From assembly GCF_014191425.1 (NCBI RefSeq), contig NZ_JACHWP010000002.1:223687-287686 (forward strand): a DNA stretch of 64,000 bases, written 5' to 3'. Source of the stretch: Helcobacillus massiliensis (GTDB taxonomy: Bacteria; Actinomycetota; Actinomycetes; Actinomycetales; Dermabacteraceae). The position numbers and the translations under genes are program-made. The notes under the pieces were generated by a model. That model searched no databases and was not told the origin of the DNA. It saw only the letters and a program-made list of their open reading frames with translations. Every line of letters starts with the position of its first letter. The first letter of the stretch is position 1. Positions 27,370 through 39,130 of this stretch are shown here, piece by piece.

Positions 27370-28098
27370 ATGCCCAGCAACGAGCTCCTGAACGCTCTGG
27401 ACCATGTCGACGACGCCGCCCGCACCGTCTCCATCGAGCCTGCCCCCGCGACCAGCCGCGCCGCTCACCGTGCCGCTGTCCTCCTGGAGACCACGATCCA
27501 CGCCCCGGCCGGAGCCGTCTGGGACGCGATCTCCACTTTCCAGCAGCTGAACCGCTGGTTCGGCCGCGTCCTGCCGTCTGAGGGGACGGCCGGCGGCTAC
27601 GTCATCCCCGGCAGCGCCTGGGGCGCGGTCCTCGCACGGATCCCGGAGCAGCACCTGCGGATGTCGTGGAACTTCGACGACCGCACGAGCATCGTGGACC
27701 TGGACCTCACTCCCCCGTTCGACGACTCGCACGGCCGCGGCGCCTGCGACCTATCCCTGTCGCACAGTTCCGAGCTGTCCGATGAGGACTGGCAGAGCTT
27801 CGGTGTGATCGGTGTGGGCGTCGCGTGGGACCTGACGCTGCTGCGCCTGAAGCAGTACCTGCAGCAGGGCATCGTCGAGATCGAGAAGGGCGCGTTCAGC
27901 CGGCCCGCCGAGTCCGTCCGGGCGGAGCTGGACGCGTGGACGCAGAGCCGTGAAGCCCACGAGTTCATGCGCAGCTGCGCGGCCCGCTGGGCGACGGCCA
28001 CGCTCACCGCCGGCACCCCCGCGCCGGTGGTGGATGCTCAGCTGCGCGGCTGCGAAGAGGCCCTCTTCGGGCACCTGGAGGACCCCTCCGGCAGCTGA
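27370..28098 (+). CDS. SRPBCC (START/AHSA1-like) family protein
   Basis: A 242-residue protein with an SRPBCC ligand-binding fold at about residues 38-165. LLETTIHAPAGAVWDAISTFQQLNRWFG is the typical opening helix-grip element, RIPEQHLRMSWNF a middle strand, and DEDWQSFGVIGVGVAWDLTLLRLKQYL the long C-terminal helix. The remaining 75 residues form an extra helical tail. Ligand unknown; many such proteins are annotated as activators or polyketide-cyclase-like without evidence. GACACT ends 6 bases before the ATG. Its stop is 4 bases from the convergent guaB stop. Confidence 0.8.
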   Translation: MPSNELLNALDHVDDAARTVSIEPAPATSRAAHRAAVLLETTIHAPAGAVWDAISTFQQLNRWFGRVLPSEGTAGGYVIPGSAWGAVLARIPEQHLRMSWNFDDRTSIVDLDLTPPFDDSHGRGACDLSLSHSSELSDEDWQSFGVIGVGVAWDLTLLRLKQYLQQGIVEIEKGAFSRPAESVRAELDAWTQSREAHEFMRSCAARWATATLTAGTPAPVVDAQLRGCEEALFGHLEDPSGS

Positions 28099-28102
28099 CC
28101 GC

Positions 28103-29713
<1,611 letters not shown>

Positions 29714-30532
29714 TCAGCCTCGGGGCTCTCGGCGGGCGGTGCGGTCTGCGCCGCGGCCGGTGGTGCGACCGGCGCTGCGGCGGGCGTCGTCCAGCGCTGC
29801 TTCGAAGGCCGACGGGTCCTGCCATTCCGGCCGCCACCCCATGCCGAGGGAGCGCGCCATCGCCCGGTTGTCGCGGGTGCGGGAGGCGCGCAGCAGCGCC
29901 GCCATCTCCTGCGCGCGTGGGCCCGGGACGGGGCCGACGGAGGCCGCCGCGGCGAGGGCCCGGATGCCGTCGAACGAGGCGTCGTCCCAGCCGGAGAACG
30001 GCACCGTGATGCGCGCCGGTTCGGCCGCGGCGTCGGCCGGGCGGTACCAGATGTCGGTGCTTCCCTGGCGGCGCGGATCGGCATCGATCCGCAGGATCTG
30101 CTCCAGCGGAACCCGCTGCCCACGCGCGAACGGCCCGGGCCGGAGGGACACCGTGCCGGAGGCCGGGGCGAATCGGGCGTGGGGGTTGGTCAGGGCGAGC
30201 ACCGCGAGCGCCAGGAGGGCCGTCACGGCCCAGGTGACTGCCCAGGCGGCGGCGAATTCGATCAGCTGTGCTGCCCAGAACGGCAGGTGGGCGCTGAGCT
30301 CCCAGCTGAGCGTGCGGATGCCGGGCGCGGATGCCGCGACCATGGTGCTGAGCGGTACGGCGAGCAGCGGCAGGCCCATCGAGGCGGCGGGGCGCCAGTG
30401 CGCGAGCACGGTGGGTCCGAGGATGATGCGGCCGGACGCGTCAGTCCGGGCGCGCACTGCATCAGGGCGAGAGCGCGGGGCGTTCGTGCTGGGGCGCGAC
30501 GCGTCAGAGCGCGGGTCCGGTGCGGTCGTCAT
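29714..30532 (-). CDS. Two-helix membrane protein, PH-like, unknown function
   Basis: A 272-residue protein. A polar, Arg/Ser/Asp-rich N-terminus of 38 residues precedes one or two hydrophobic helices at about 45-75 and a second pair at about 82-115 (AAQLIEFAAAWAVTWAVTALLALAVLAL). The soluble C-terminal half starts with TVSLRPGPFARGQRVPLEQI, a strand pattern resembling bacterial PH-like membrane proteins, and ends in an Arg-rich tail. No catalytic motif. Its ATG overlaps the stop of the pseudouridine synthase gene (30529-30532), so it is translated with it. Function cannot be inferred. Confidence 0.65.
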   Translation of the reverse strand: MTTAPDPRSDASRPSTNAPRSRPDAVRARTDASGRIILGPTVLAHWRPAASMGLPLLAVPLSTMVAASAPGIRTLSWELSAHLPFWAAQLIEFAAAWAVTWAVTALLALAVLALTNPHARFAPASGTVSLRPGPFARGQRVPLEQILRIDADPRRQGSTDIWYRPADAAAEPARITVPFSGWDDASFDGIRALAAAASVGPVPGPRAQEMAALLRASRTRDNRAMARSLGMGWRPEWQDPSAFEAALDDARRSAGRTTGRGADRTARREPRG

Positions 30533-31551
30533 CGCGGTGCCTCCGTGAGCCGGGTCGGGGTGGTGAAGGACCGCTCCTCCCCCGTGAGCGGGTCGGTGAA
30601 GGCCAGATGCACCGCCTGCAGCTGCAGGTCGATCCCGCCGGTGTCGCGGCGCTGCCGCTGTCCGGTGACCGGGTCGGGGGCGGGCTGCGGGTAGAGCTCG
30701 TCGCCGAGGATCGGCAGGCCCACATGCGTGCAGTGCAGACGCAGCTGGTGGGTGCGGCCCGTGTGCGGCACCAGGTCCAACAGGAACCGCGCGGCCCCGC
30801 CCTCGCCGGCACCGGGCGCCGCGCTCTCCCATCGGTCCACGAGGCGCATCGTGGAGTGCGCGGCCCGGCCGCCTGCATCCGAATGCGCCCAGATGTCGCC
30901 GTGGTCCTTGCGGATCGCTTCGCGCACATCCACCGCCTCCCCGGCGAGGAGGCGCTCGCGTGCGTGCCCGTGCGCGCCCGCATCCCAGCAGACCGCGCGG
31001 TACCGCTTCGTCACCCGGCCCGCCTCCGCGAACATCTGCTGGTAGGCGCCGCGCTCGGCGCGCACCTTCGACAGCGCCAGCAGGCCTGCCGTTTGCTTGT
31101 CGAGCCGGTGCAGCGGCGACAGCTCCTGGATCCCGTGCCGCACCCGCAGCCGCACCAGCGCGGAGCGCAGCACATGCTCTCCCCGCGGGATCGACGCAAC
31201 GCCGGCGGGCTTGTCCACCACCAGCAGGTGCTCATCCTCGAACACCACCGGGATGTCGACCTCGTCCACCGGTTCGGGTGCGATCTCGCGGTGGAAGAAG
31301 ATCTCCGAGGCGCGGGTGACGGCATCCGTCGGCCGGTAGGGGGCGCCGGAGCGGTCCACCACGTCCCCGCGCGCGAACCGCTCCCCCAGGTCCTGAGCCT
31401 CAGCGGAGACCAGCGCGGGGAAGCGGGCGGTGAGGACATCGCGGACGCTGCGGCCCGCCTCGTCGGCCGACGGCACCACCCGCACCGCATCCAGGCCGTG
31501 CCGCTGGGGCAGGGGTGAGGGGAGGCGGCGCGCCAGGCGGCGCCTGCTCAT
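30529..31551 (-). CDS. RluA-family pseudouridine synthase
   Basis: A 340-residue enzyme that isomerises uridine to pseudouridine in RNA, probably 23S rRNA or tRNA. The catalytic motif is SPLHRLDKQTAGLLALSK, whose Asp attacks the base. VVFEDEHLLVVDKPAGVASIPRG is the preceding strand, and VPHTGRTHQLRLHCTHVGLPILGDELY closes the active site. An N-terminal S4-like segment (FPALVSAEAQDLGERFARGDVV) is degenerate. The target position cannot be told from sequence. It starts 18 bases after a PH-like membrane gene read on the same strand, and its stop overlaps the next gene by ATGA. Confidence 0.93.
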   Translation of the reverse strand: MSRRRLARRLPSPLPQRHGLDAVRVVPSADEAGRSVRDVLTARFPALVSAEAQDLGERFARGDVVDRSGAPYRPTDAVTRASEIFFHREIAPEPVDEVDIPVVFEDEHLLVVDKPAGVASIPRGEHVLRSALVRLRVRHGIQELSPLHRLDKQTAGLLALSKVRAERGAYQQMFAEAGRVTKRYRAVCWDAGAHGHARERLLAGEAVDVREAIRKDHGDIWAHSDAGGRAAHSTMRLVDRWESAAPGAGEGGAARFLLDLVPHTGRTHQLRLHCTHVGLPILGDELYPQPAPDPVTGQRQRRDTGGIDLQLQAVHLAFTDPLTGEERSFTTPTRLTEAPR

Positions 31552-31569
31552 GACTCGGTCACCGGGCGA

Positions 31570-32232
31570 TCACAGACCCCAGATCACGAACGTCAGCACA
31601 TTGTGCGCCACGTAGAACAGCGCCGCCATCCCCAGCAGAACGTTCGGAAAGCGGTCCACGATCTTCAACGATCCGGGCAGCATGCGGTGCAGCTCAGCGG
31701 AGGTGATCTGCTCGACCCGCTCCACCCGCACCTGCGCGGCGGCAGCGGCATCCAGCATCTGCTCCTGGTTGGCGCCGCCGTACAGGCGGCCGGAGATGTT
31801 CGCGATGCGGCGGATGCCGGTCGCCATCACGATCACGGCGTCGTGCGCGTCCGGGGCGCCGTCCACCGCTTCGGCGGGGGCGCGGCGCACAATATCGGTG
31901 AACGCCCACACCGCGGAGACATCCTCCCAGTCGATGCGGCGCGGCCAGCGCAGCAGGCCCCGCACCCGGATCCCACGGGAGTCCACCAGCACCGACTGCG
32001 TGGTCGCGCGGATCAGGTAGAACAGCGCGATGACCAGCATGCCCAGCCACACGAGCGCGGGAGCGGAGAACCACAGGTCGTGGAAGAGCCGCTCATCGCG
32101 CCACAGCTTCTGGCCGAGGAAGCTGATCACCACCAGGAAGTCCAGCACGATGACGAACACGAGAGCAGCGGCGAGGAACGCTGCGCGGGCGGAACGAGTC
32201 GGTCGCAGACGGATCTGGCCCTCTTTCCTCAC
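31570..32232 (-). CDS. Membrane protein with PH-like domain, unknown function
   Basis: A 220-residue protein. Two N-terminal helices (about 19-42 and 58-78) are followed by a soluble part that begins SVLVDSRGIRVRGLLRWPRRIDWEDVSAVWAF. This strand-rich segment is the pattern of short bacterial PH domains in membrane proteins. A third helix near the C-terminus (NVLLGMAALFYVAHNVLTFVI) completes it. GTG at 32232 is set by AGGAGG 8 bases upstream. First gene of a probable three-gene unit with the pseudouridine synthase and the next membrane protein. Role unknown. Confidence 0.7.
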   Translation of the reverse strand: MRKEGQIRLRPTRSARAAFLAAALVFVIVLDFLVVISFLGQKLWRDERLFHDLWFSAPALVWLGMLVIALFYLIRATTQSVLVDSRGIRVRGLLRWPRRIDWEDVSAVWAFTDIVRRAPAEAVDGAPDAHDAVIVMATGIRRIANISGRLYGGANQEQMLDAAAAAQVRVERVEQITSAELHRMLPGSLKIVDRFPNVLLGMAALFYVAHNVLTFVIWGL

Positions 32233-32295
32233 CCTGATCCCTCCTCGTCTCTCACAGGTCACCCGGCATCGGCGGAAGCGCCATCCAGCAGTGAT

Positions 32296-32332
32296 GGGGC
32301 CCCGCCCATCCTACGTGGACGGGCGGGGCCCC
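32296..32332 (-). terminator. Terminator after the BetT-like gene
   Basis: GGGGCCCCGCCC (32296-32307) pairs perfectly with GGGCGGGGCCCC (32321-32332) across a 13-base loop. It lies 44 bases beyond the betT stop codon, reading leftward, and before the next gene on the same strand. Confidence 0.8.
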
Positions 32333-32375
32333 AGTCGCGAAACGCCGCGGAACGGACCGGCAGGTCAGAGAAGGG

Positions 32376-34625
32376 TCAGACCGCTGCGGCCCCGTCCGCC
32401 GGGGGCGTCAGCACCGTGGACGCCTCGGTCGCACTCGCGTGCTGCAGGAACATCAGGTGGCCCTCGTAGTGGTCGAGGACGTCATCGATGATCTGCTGAG
32501 CGGTCAGGCCGAACACGTCGTAGCCCGCGGACCCGGTCTGGGTGAACACTTCGAGGCGGTAATAGTGCTCCTCCTGACTCTGTCGGCCGCCGAACGTCGG
32601 CACCGGCCGTTGCACGGCCGCCACCTGGTAGTGGAAGCTGCGGTCGTCCTGCATCGTCACCACGAGGGTGCGGGAGGTGACCGCCGCGGGGTCGACGGAT
32701 CCCGCCGTCGACCCGGTCGCGGTGGCGAGCTCAGCGGTCAGGCCGTGACGACGGAACTCCGCGGCCACCTCGTCCAGAGCGGGCTCCACGGTGGAGTCCA
32801 CGAACTTCCGCACGGTCTGCTTCGACGGGTAGGCGCGCATGGACGCCAGCCGCTGACGCCACGACCTCTCCGGCTCCCGACCGCCCGGCGCGCTGGACCG
32901 GGGAGTGCGCGGCAGGGCACCGCCCTCCCGCGCGGCCCGCTCCATCGCCAGCGCCTTCGAGAACGATGCCATCACCAGCCACGCGATGATCGTCACCGGC
33001 AGCGCGAAGATCAGCGTCGCGTACTCCATCGTGGTGACGCCGCCGGCCAGCAGCATCGCGCAGGTCAGCAGCGCAGTCAGCAGCGACCAGAACACGCGCA
33101 GCCACTTGGCGCCGTCCTCCGACGGATCCGGAATGGAGGAGGAGAAGTTCGACATCACCATCGCGCCGGAGTTCGCGGACGTCAGGTAGAACAGCAGACC
33201 CGAAATGGTCGCCAGAATGATGAGGATCGTGGCGCCGGGGAACATCTCCAGCAGCGCGTACCAGCCGCGCTCCGGGAACTCCATCGCCAGCTGCGCGAAC
33301 TTCTCATTGCCGCTGAGCACCTCGAAGATCGCGGAGTTGCCGAACAGGGACACGATCACGAAGTCGCACAGCACCGGCACGGTGATCGCCGCGATGACGA
33401 ACTCGCGCAGGGTGCGGCCGCGGGAGATGCGCGCCAGGAACAGGCCCACGAACGGGCCCCATGCCAGCCAGAACGCCCAGAAGAACAGCGTCCACTTGCC
33501 CATCCAGGCGGAGCCGCCGTCCTCGTACACCATGGTCTGCATGAGTCGCTGCGGGGTGGTCCACAGGAAGCGGCCCACGTTCTCCACGAAGCCGTTGAGC
33601 AGGAACGAGGTGTGGCCGAAGACCAGGATGTACAGCATCATCGCGCCGGCGCTCCAGAGGTTGAGCTCGGACACGATGCGGATGCCCTTGTCCACACCGG
33701 AACGGGTGGCGGCCACGGTCAGCACCACCGCCACGATCACCAGCGAGACCTGCAGGCCGATCCCGTCGGACAGGCCGGGGATGAGGGTGGCGATGCCGGT
33801 GGACAGCAGCACCACGCCGATGCCCATCGAAGTGGCCACGCCCATCACGGTGCCGACCAGGGCGAAGATGTCGATGACGTCGCCCGCGACACCGCGGATG
33901 CGCTTGCCGAACAGGGGATAGAGGGCCGCGCGGATCGACAGCGGCATGCCCCAGCGGTACGCGAAGTACCCCATGGCCATGCCGAGCAGGGAGTACATGG
34001 ACCAGCCGACGATGCCGTAGTGGAACATCGTCCACACCACGGCTTCGCGCAGCGCCTCCAGCGAGCGGGGCGCCTCGTTGACGGGCTCGACGTACTGCGT
34101 GATGGGGCCGGTCACCGAGTAGAAGAGCATGTCGATGCCGACACCGGCGGCGAACAGCATCGCCACCCAGGTGAAGAGCTTGTACTCGGGGCGGGAGTGG
34201 TCGGGCCCGATGCGGACCGAGCCCTCCTTCGACACGGCCACCTTGATCACGAAGCCGATGACGACGGTGACGGTGAGGACGTAGAACCAGCCGACGTTCT
34301 CCGCGATCCAGTCGACGATCGCCGCCATGGTGTTCTGCGCGTTGTCCGGCAGGAAGATCGCCCACAGGCTGAACGCCAGGATCACGGCGGAGGACACCCC
34401 GAACACGAGGCGGTTCAGGCGGGGACCGGACTCGGCGAGGTCGGTGGGGCCGCGGTGCTGCAGCTCCTCCTGGTCGCGGGGCGGGCGCTCGGCGTCCCGG
34501 CGGGCGAGGCGGGCCTCGCGCTCGGGGCTCCGACGGGTGCCGCCGTAGGACTCACGCTCGATGACGTGGGGGTCGTTCTCGGGCGGCACCGCAGCGTCGT
34601 GGTCCTCGGGATCTGTGCTTCTCAT
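32376..34625 (-). CDS. betT: BCCT family choline/betaine transporter (BetT-like)
   Basis: A 749-residue secondary transporter of the BCCT family, importing choline, betaine or a related trimethylammonium compound. About 70 polar residues precede 12 helices (roughly 75-575). Diagnostic stretches are VVWTMFHYGIVGWSMYSLLGMAMGYFAYRW, the glycine-rich VMGVATSMGIGVVLLSTG of helix 3, and the helix 8 region FFWAFWLAWGPFVGLFLARISRGRTLREF with its substrate-binding tryptophans. A soluble C-terminal domain of about 150 residues, as in osmoregulated BetT, ends the protein. Substrate assigned by family only. AGGAG precedes the ATG, and a terminator follows. Confidence 0.9.
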   Translation of the reverse strand: MRSTDPEDHDAAVPPENDPHVIERESYGGTRRSPEREARLARRDAERPPRDQEELQHRGPTDLAESGPRLNRLVFGVSSAVILAFSLWAIFLPDNAQNTMAAIVDWIAENVGWFYVLTVTVVIGFVIKVAVSKEGSVRIGPDHSRPEYKLFTWVAMLFAAGVGIDMLFYSVTGPITQYVEPVNEAPRSLEALREAVVWTMFHYGIVGWSMYSLLGMAMGYFAYRWGMPLSIRAALYPLFGKRIRGVAGDVIDIFALVGTVMGVATSMGIGVVLLSTGIATLIPGLSDGIGLQVSLVIVAVVLTVAATRSGVDKGIRIVSELNLWSAGAMMLYILVFGHTSFLLNGFVENVGRFLWTTPQRLMQTMVYEDGGSAWMGKWTLFFWAFWLAWGPFVGLFLARISRGRTLREFVIAAITVPVLCDFVIVSLFGNSAIFEVLSGNEKFAQLAMEFPERGWYALLEMFPGATILIILATISGLLFYLTSANSGAMVMSNFSSSIPDPSEDGAKWLRVFWSLLTALLTCAMLLAGGVTTMEYATLIFALPVTIIAWLVMASFSKALAMERAAREGGALPRTPRSSAPGGREPERSWRQRLASMRAYPSKQTVRKFVDSTVEPALDEVAAEFRRHGLTAELATATGSTAGSVDPAAVTSRTLVVTMQDDRSFHYQVAAVQRPVPTFGGRQSQEEHYYRLEVFTQTGSAGYDVFGLTAQQIIDDVLDHYEGHLMFLQHASATEASTVLTPPADGAAAV

Positions 34626-34879
34626 TCGACTCCTGACTTCAGCGCCGCGAGGAGGGGCCGCAGCGCACTCGGTCACTGCTGGCGCGCGGGTGCGCAGCCG
34701 TCTCAGGTCGGGCGCCCGTGCGCCTTCCGGGACGGCGGCGCAGTGGTGGGGCGCGGTGGTGAGTCGGTGGGCGCACTGAAGCGCGGACCGGCTCCCACGG
34801 TCAGCAGTGAGGGGGTTGGTTCACTGGGGGCGGCGCGTCGTCGCTGCTCGCCCGATGACTGACCCAGGCTACAGAAGAA

Positions 34880-34912
34880 CCGAACCCCCGGCATCTTCTG
34901 CCGGGGGTTCGG
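34880..34912 (-). terminator. groEL terminator
   Basis: A 14-bp perfect stem, CCGAACCCCCGGCA pairing across a 5-base TCTTC loop, spans 34880-34912, about 50 bases beyond the groEL stop. The rest of the gap between groEL and betT (34626-34879) shows no gene; AGGCTA at 34867-34872 gives TAGCCT on the minus strand, a possible -10 box for betT. Confidence 0.8.
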
Positions 34913-34962
34913 ATAGGGGTCTCACACGAGCGCCTCAGGCGCCTGTGCAGCGGGGGCGGGGA

Positions 34963-36857
<1,895 letters not shown>

Positions 36858-36986
36858 GCGACCTCTCTCCTTTGACTCTTGATGATCAGAGATCAGCGGA
36901 TCCATCGGTGGGCGGTCGTCGTCGCGGTGCCGACCGGCCCGAATCCACTGGCTGGCACTCTCCGGCGGAGACTGCCAATGCGGTCA

Positions 36987-37033
36987 GCCTAGTGGCGCAG
37001 TTGGCACTCATGCAACACGAGTGCCAACTGCGC
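36987..37033 (-). promoter_or_regulatory. CIRCE (HrcA operator) and promoter of groES-groEL
   Basis: TTGGCACTC (37001-37009), a 9-base spacer and GAGTGCCAA (37019-37027) form a perfect CIRCE element. The pairing extends six more bases on both sides, giving 15-bp arms (36995-37009 and 37019-37033). On the minus strand TTGCAT in the spacer (37010-37015) and TAGGCT (36987-36992) lie 18 bases apart as -35 and -10. HrcA bound here would block the promoter until heat shock. The rest of the gap to 37201 holds only short palindromes such as GGGACC-CT-GGTCCC (37117-37130). Confidence 0.93.
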
Positions 37034-37201
37034 CCGCACCCGTTCGCCAACGGTGAACCGACTGCCCCTGCGAGATGCTCAGCACTCCCGACCTGCGCTC
37101 CGGCAGGGCCCGAATGGGGACCCTGGTCCCACCCGGGGAGACTCGTTTCATAGAGCTGCGCCACAGACGGGGATCACAGGGTTCTGCGGCTCACAATTCG
37201 C

Positions 37202-37231
37202 TTGGGGCGGGCGACTCGGCCTCTTTAGAAT
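37202..37231 (+). promoter_or_regulatory. Promoter of the 64-residue small protein gene
   Basis: TTGGGG (37202-37207), an 18-base spacer and TAGAAT (37226-37231) form a good vegetative promoter reading rightward. The start codon of the small gene lies 58 bases beyond the -10 box. Confidence 0.6.
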
Positions 37232-37288
37232 GGAGTCACAAGCTTTGGCAGAGGCCGATGGGGAATCGGCGAGGAAGGGGCATTCATT

Positions 37289-37483
37289 ATGCAGAACGCA
37301 GCAGCATCCACCAAGTCCGCCCGCTGGACCGAGCGCTTCTTCGGCAACCTGAGCCGCAAGATGGTCGGCCAGGACGTGGAGCGCGGCAGCGTGGTCCCCG
37401 GTTCGCGCCACAACTCGAACGTCGCGGCCATCGCCCACAGCCACACCGCACAGGGCGTTACCGCTCTCGGCATCGGTCGCTGA
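37289..37483 (+). CDS. Conserved-looking 64-residue small protein, unknown function
   Basis: A soluble, basic protein of 64 residues: MQNAAASTKSARWTERFFG, then NLSRKMVGQDVERGSVVPG, ending QGVTALGIGR. The first half may form an amphipathic helix (ARWTERFFGNLSRKMV). No signal peptide, no cysteines, no known family. GAGGAAGGGG lies about 9 bases before the ATG. It has its own promoter (TAGAAT) and a strong terminator right after the stop, so it is a complete single-gene unit, unlike a chance frame. It is divergent from groES, and its job is unknown. Confidence 0.75.
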   Translation: MQNAAASTKSARWTERFFGNLSRKMVGQDVERGSVVPGSRHNSNVAAIAHSHTAQGVTALGIGR

Positions 37484-37510
37484 GCCGCCCTCCCCGTCAG
37501 TACGCTGCAG

Positions 37511-37540
37511 CGCCACCTGGTTGACCCAGGTGGCGTTCTT
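37511..37540 (+). terminator. Terminator of the small protein gene
   Basis: CGCCACCTGG (37511-37520) pairs perfectly with CCAGGTGGCG (37526-37535) across TTGAC, followed by TTCTT. This is the best intrinsic terminator in the window by shape. Confidence 0.9.
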
Positions 37541-37670
37541 CATGCCCGAAGCCCGGCCGAACCAATCCGCCGCACCGACTATTCGCCGCAGAGATCCTTC
37601 CCATTCATCATTCATTCATCTGAGTGAGCAGATCTTCGCTGCGGGAATGCGAACCGTGTGGTTCGGGAAT

Positions 37671-38528
37671 TCACTTCCGGCCCGCTGCTTCCACGATCCG
37701 GGTGATCGTGTCGGCATCGAACGAGTAGACCGGCTCGGTCACCTCACCGGTGTCCCCCGCGTTCGGCCAGTGGAACGACTGAATGCGGCACCCGTCGGCC
37801 CCAACATCCACGAGGCTGGCGCCGCTGAGGCCGAGCGCGACCTCCTTCTCCCCCGCCTCGCCGGCGAGCGCGGCCGACGGATCCGTGACGTTGACGATGC
37901 CCGGCGCCACGTGCACCGGCACGCTCCCCAGCCGGCCGCTGGTCGCGGCGTGCAGATGGCCGGAGAGGATCAGGTCCACGCGGCTCTCCAGCAGCTCGCG
38001 CAGCTCGTCCAGGCCGTCGAGGCTGAGCGCCTGGAACAGTCGGGAGGTGACGGGGAAGGGCGGGTGGTGCAGCACGGCGATGGTCGGCCCGTCGACGCTC
38101 TCGGCGAGGATCGCTGCGACCTCCTCCCGCTGCTCGGCGCCCACGTGGCCGTATCCCGCGCGCGGAACTGAGGTGTCCAGAGTGATGATGCGGCCGTCGC
38201 CGACCCGTTGGCAGCGCACCGTGGGCAGCCCCGTCGCGGCATTCCAGCCCGCGGGCACATCGTGGTTGCCCATCGCGATGGTGTGCTCGGCGCCGTGGGC
38301 CCGGGCGAAGTCGCCGATCACGCGCTCGAGGTGGCGGTAGGAGTCCTCGGAGCCGTCATCGGAGGCATCACCGGAGTGGACGACCGCATCGAGCGGGCCG
38401 ATGTCCGCGAGCCTGGTCAGAACGCCGTCGAGGGCGGCGCGGGCGTCGATCCGCCCCTGGTGGAGGACCGGTCCTCCACTGGGGTCCGCCGCGCTGATGT
38501 GCGTGTCGGTGAGGTGCAGGATGCGCAT
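37671..38528 (-). CDS. Metallophosphoesterase, CpdA/Rv0805-like
   Basis: A 285-residue calcineurin-like phosphoesterase. All metal-binding motifs are present: MRILHLTDTHIS (D-x-H), AVVHSGDASDDGS (GD), AMGNHDVPAG (GNHD), AVLHHPPFP and LILSGHLHAATSG (GH-x-H). The arrangement matches class III cyclic nucleotide phosphodiesterases such as Rv0805 of M. tuberculosis, so cAMP or a related phosphodiester is a likely substrate; the real one is unknown. ATG at 38528 lies 6 bases after TAGTCT (leaderless). The 130-base gap to the preceding small gene holds only its terminator and no other gene. Confidence 0.9.
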   Translation of the reverse strand: MRILHLTDTHISAADPSGGPVLHQGRIDARAALDGVLTRLADIGPLDAVVHSGDASDDGSEDSYRHLERVIGDFARAHGAEHTIAMGNHDVPAGWNAATGLPTVRCQRVGDGRIITLDTSVPRAGYGHVGAEQREEVAAILAESVDGPTIAVLHHPPFPVTSRLFQALSLDGLDELRELLESRVDLILSGHLHAATSGRLGSVPVHVAPGIVNVTDPSAALAGEAGEKEVALGLSGASLVDVGADGCRIQSFHWPNAGDTGEVTEPVYSFDADTITRIVEAAGRK

Positions 38529-38537
38529 GGGCCCAGA

Positions 38538-39130
38538 CTATCGACGCTGCCAGGGGCGGACTATCGACGCTGCGCGAGGCGCGCGCGGCGCCGCGCTTCT
38601 CGCAGGGCCCGCTCCCCCCGCGCGGCGCACCAGGCTGCCCACCCCGGCCATGGCGCAGGAGAGCACTATGGCGAGCCCGGCGGCGAACCAGATGCCGAGG
38701 CCGCCGTTCTGCAGGCGGGAGTCCATGATCTCGGGATCCACCGCGAGGCTGGCGAGGGGCAGGCCGAGTCCCATCAGCACCAATGCCCTGACCTGGCTGG
38801 TGAGCAGATGGTGCCCGTCGAACAGCAGCGCGAGGCGGCGGGGCGCCGAGGCTCGGCGGCGCAGCCGCTGCTCGTCCACCATTCGTCGCAGGTCCTGTTC
38901 GATCGCGGCTCCGTCGGCTCCGCGCCAGGCCTCCCTGGCCCGCCAGCGTTCGAGGTCCGCGAGCAGGCGCTTCACCCCGCGCTCGGAGAGGCCGACGACC
39001 CCCAGGCGGATGCGGTGGGCCTCGAGTGCGTCGAGGACGGCTCGGGCGAGCGGCAGGCTGCTCAGCTGCTCGGGGGCACGTCCATCGCGAACAGGACCGC
39101 GCGGACGTGATCGAGGTTCAGATCAGCCAA
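38538..39130 (-). pseudogene. Frameshifted gene for a two-helix membrane protein, downstream of moaE
   Basis: The frame open from GTG at 38975 to 38538 encodes 145 residues with two helices (RALVLMGLGLPLASLAV; GIWFAAGLAIVLSCAMAGVG). Codons upstream continue as good protein (LARAVLDALEAHRIRLGVVGLSERG) but without any start codon. A second frame overlapping the moaE stop reads LADLNLDHVRAVLFAMDVPP and then stops. The two join if one C is added to the run of five (G5 on the + strand, 39072-39076), giving a 197-residue protein starting at TTG 39130. This is a single-base frameshift: mutation, sequencing error, or less likely a programmed -1 shift. Family unknown; last in the mo-cluster operon. 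Confidence 0.6.
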
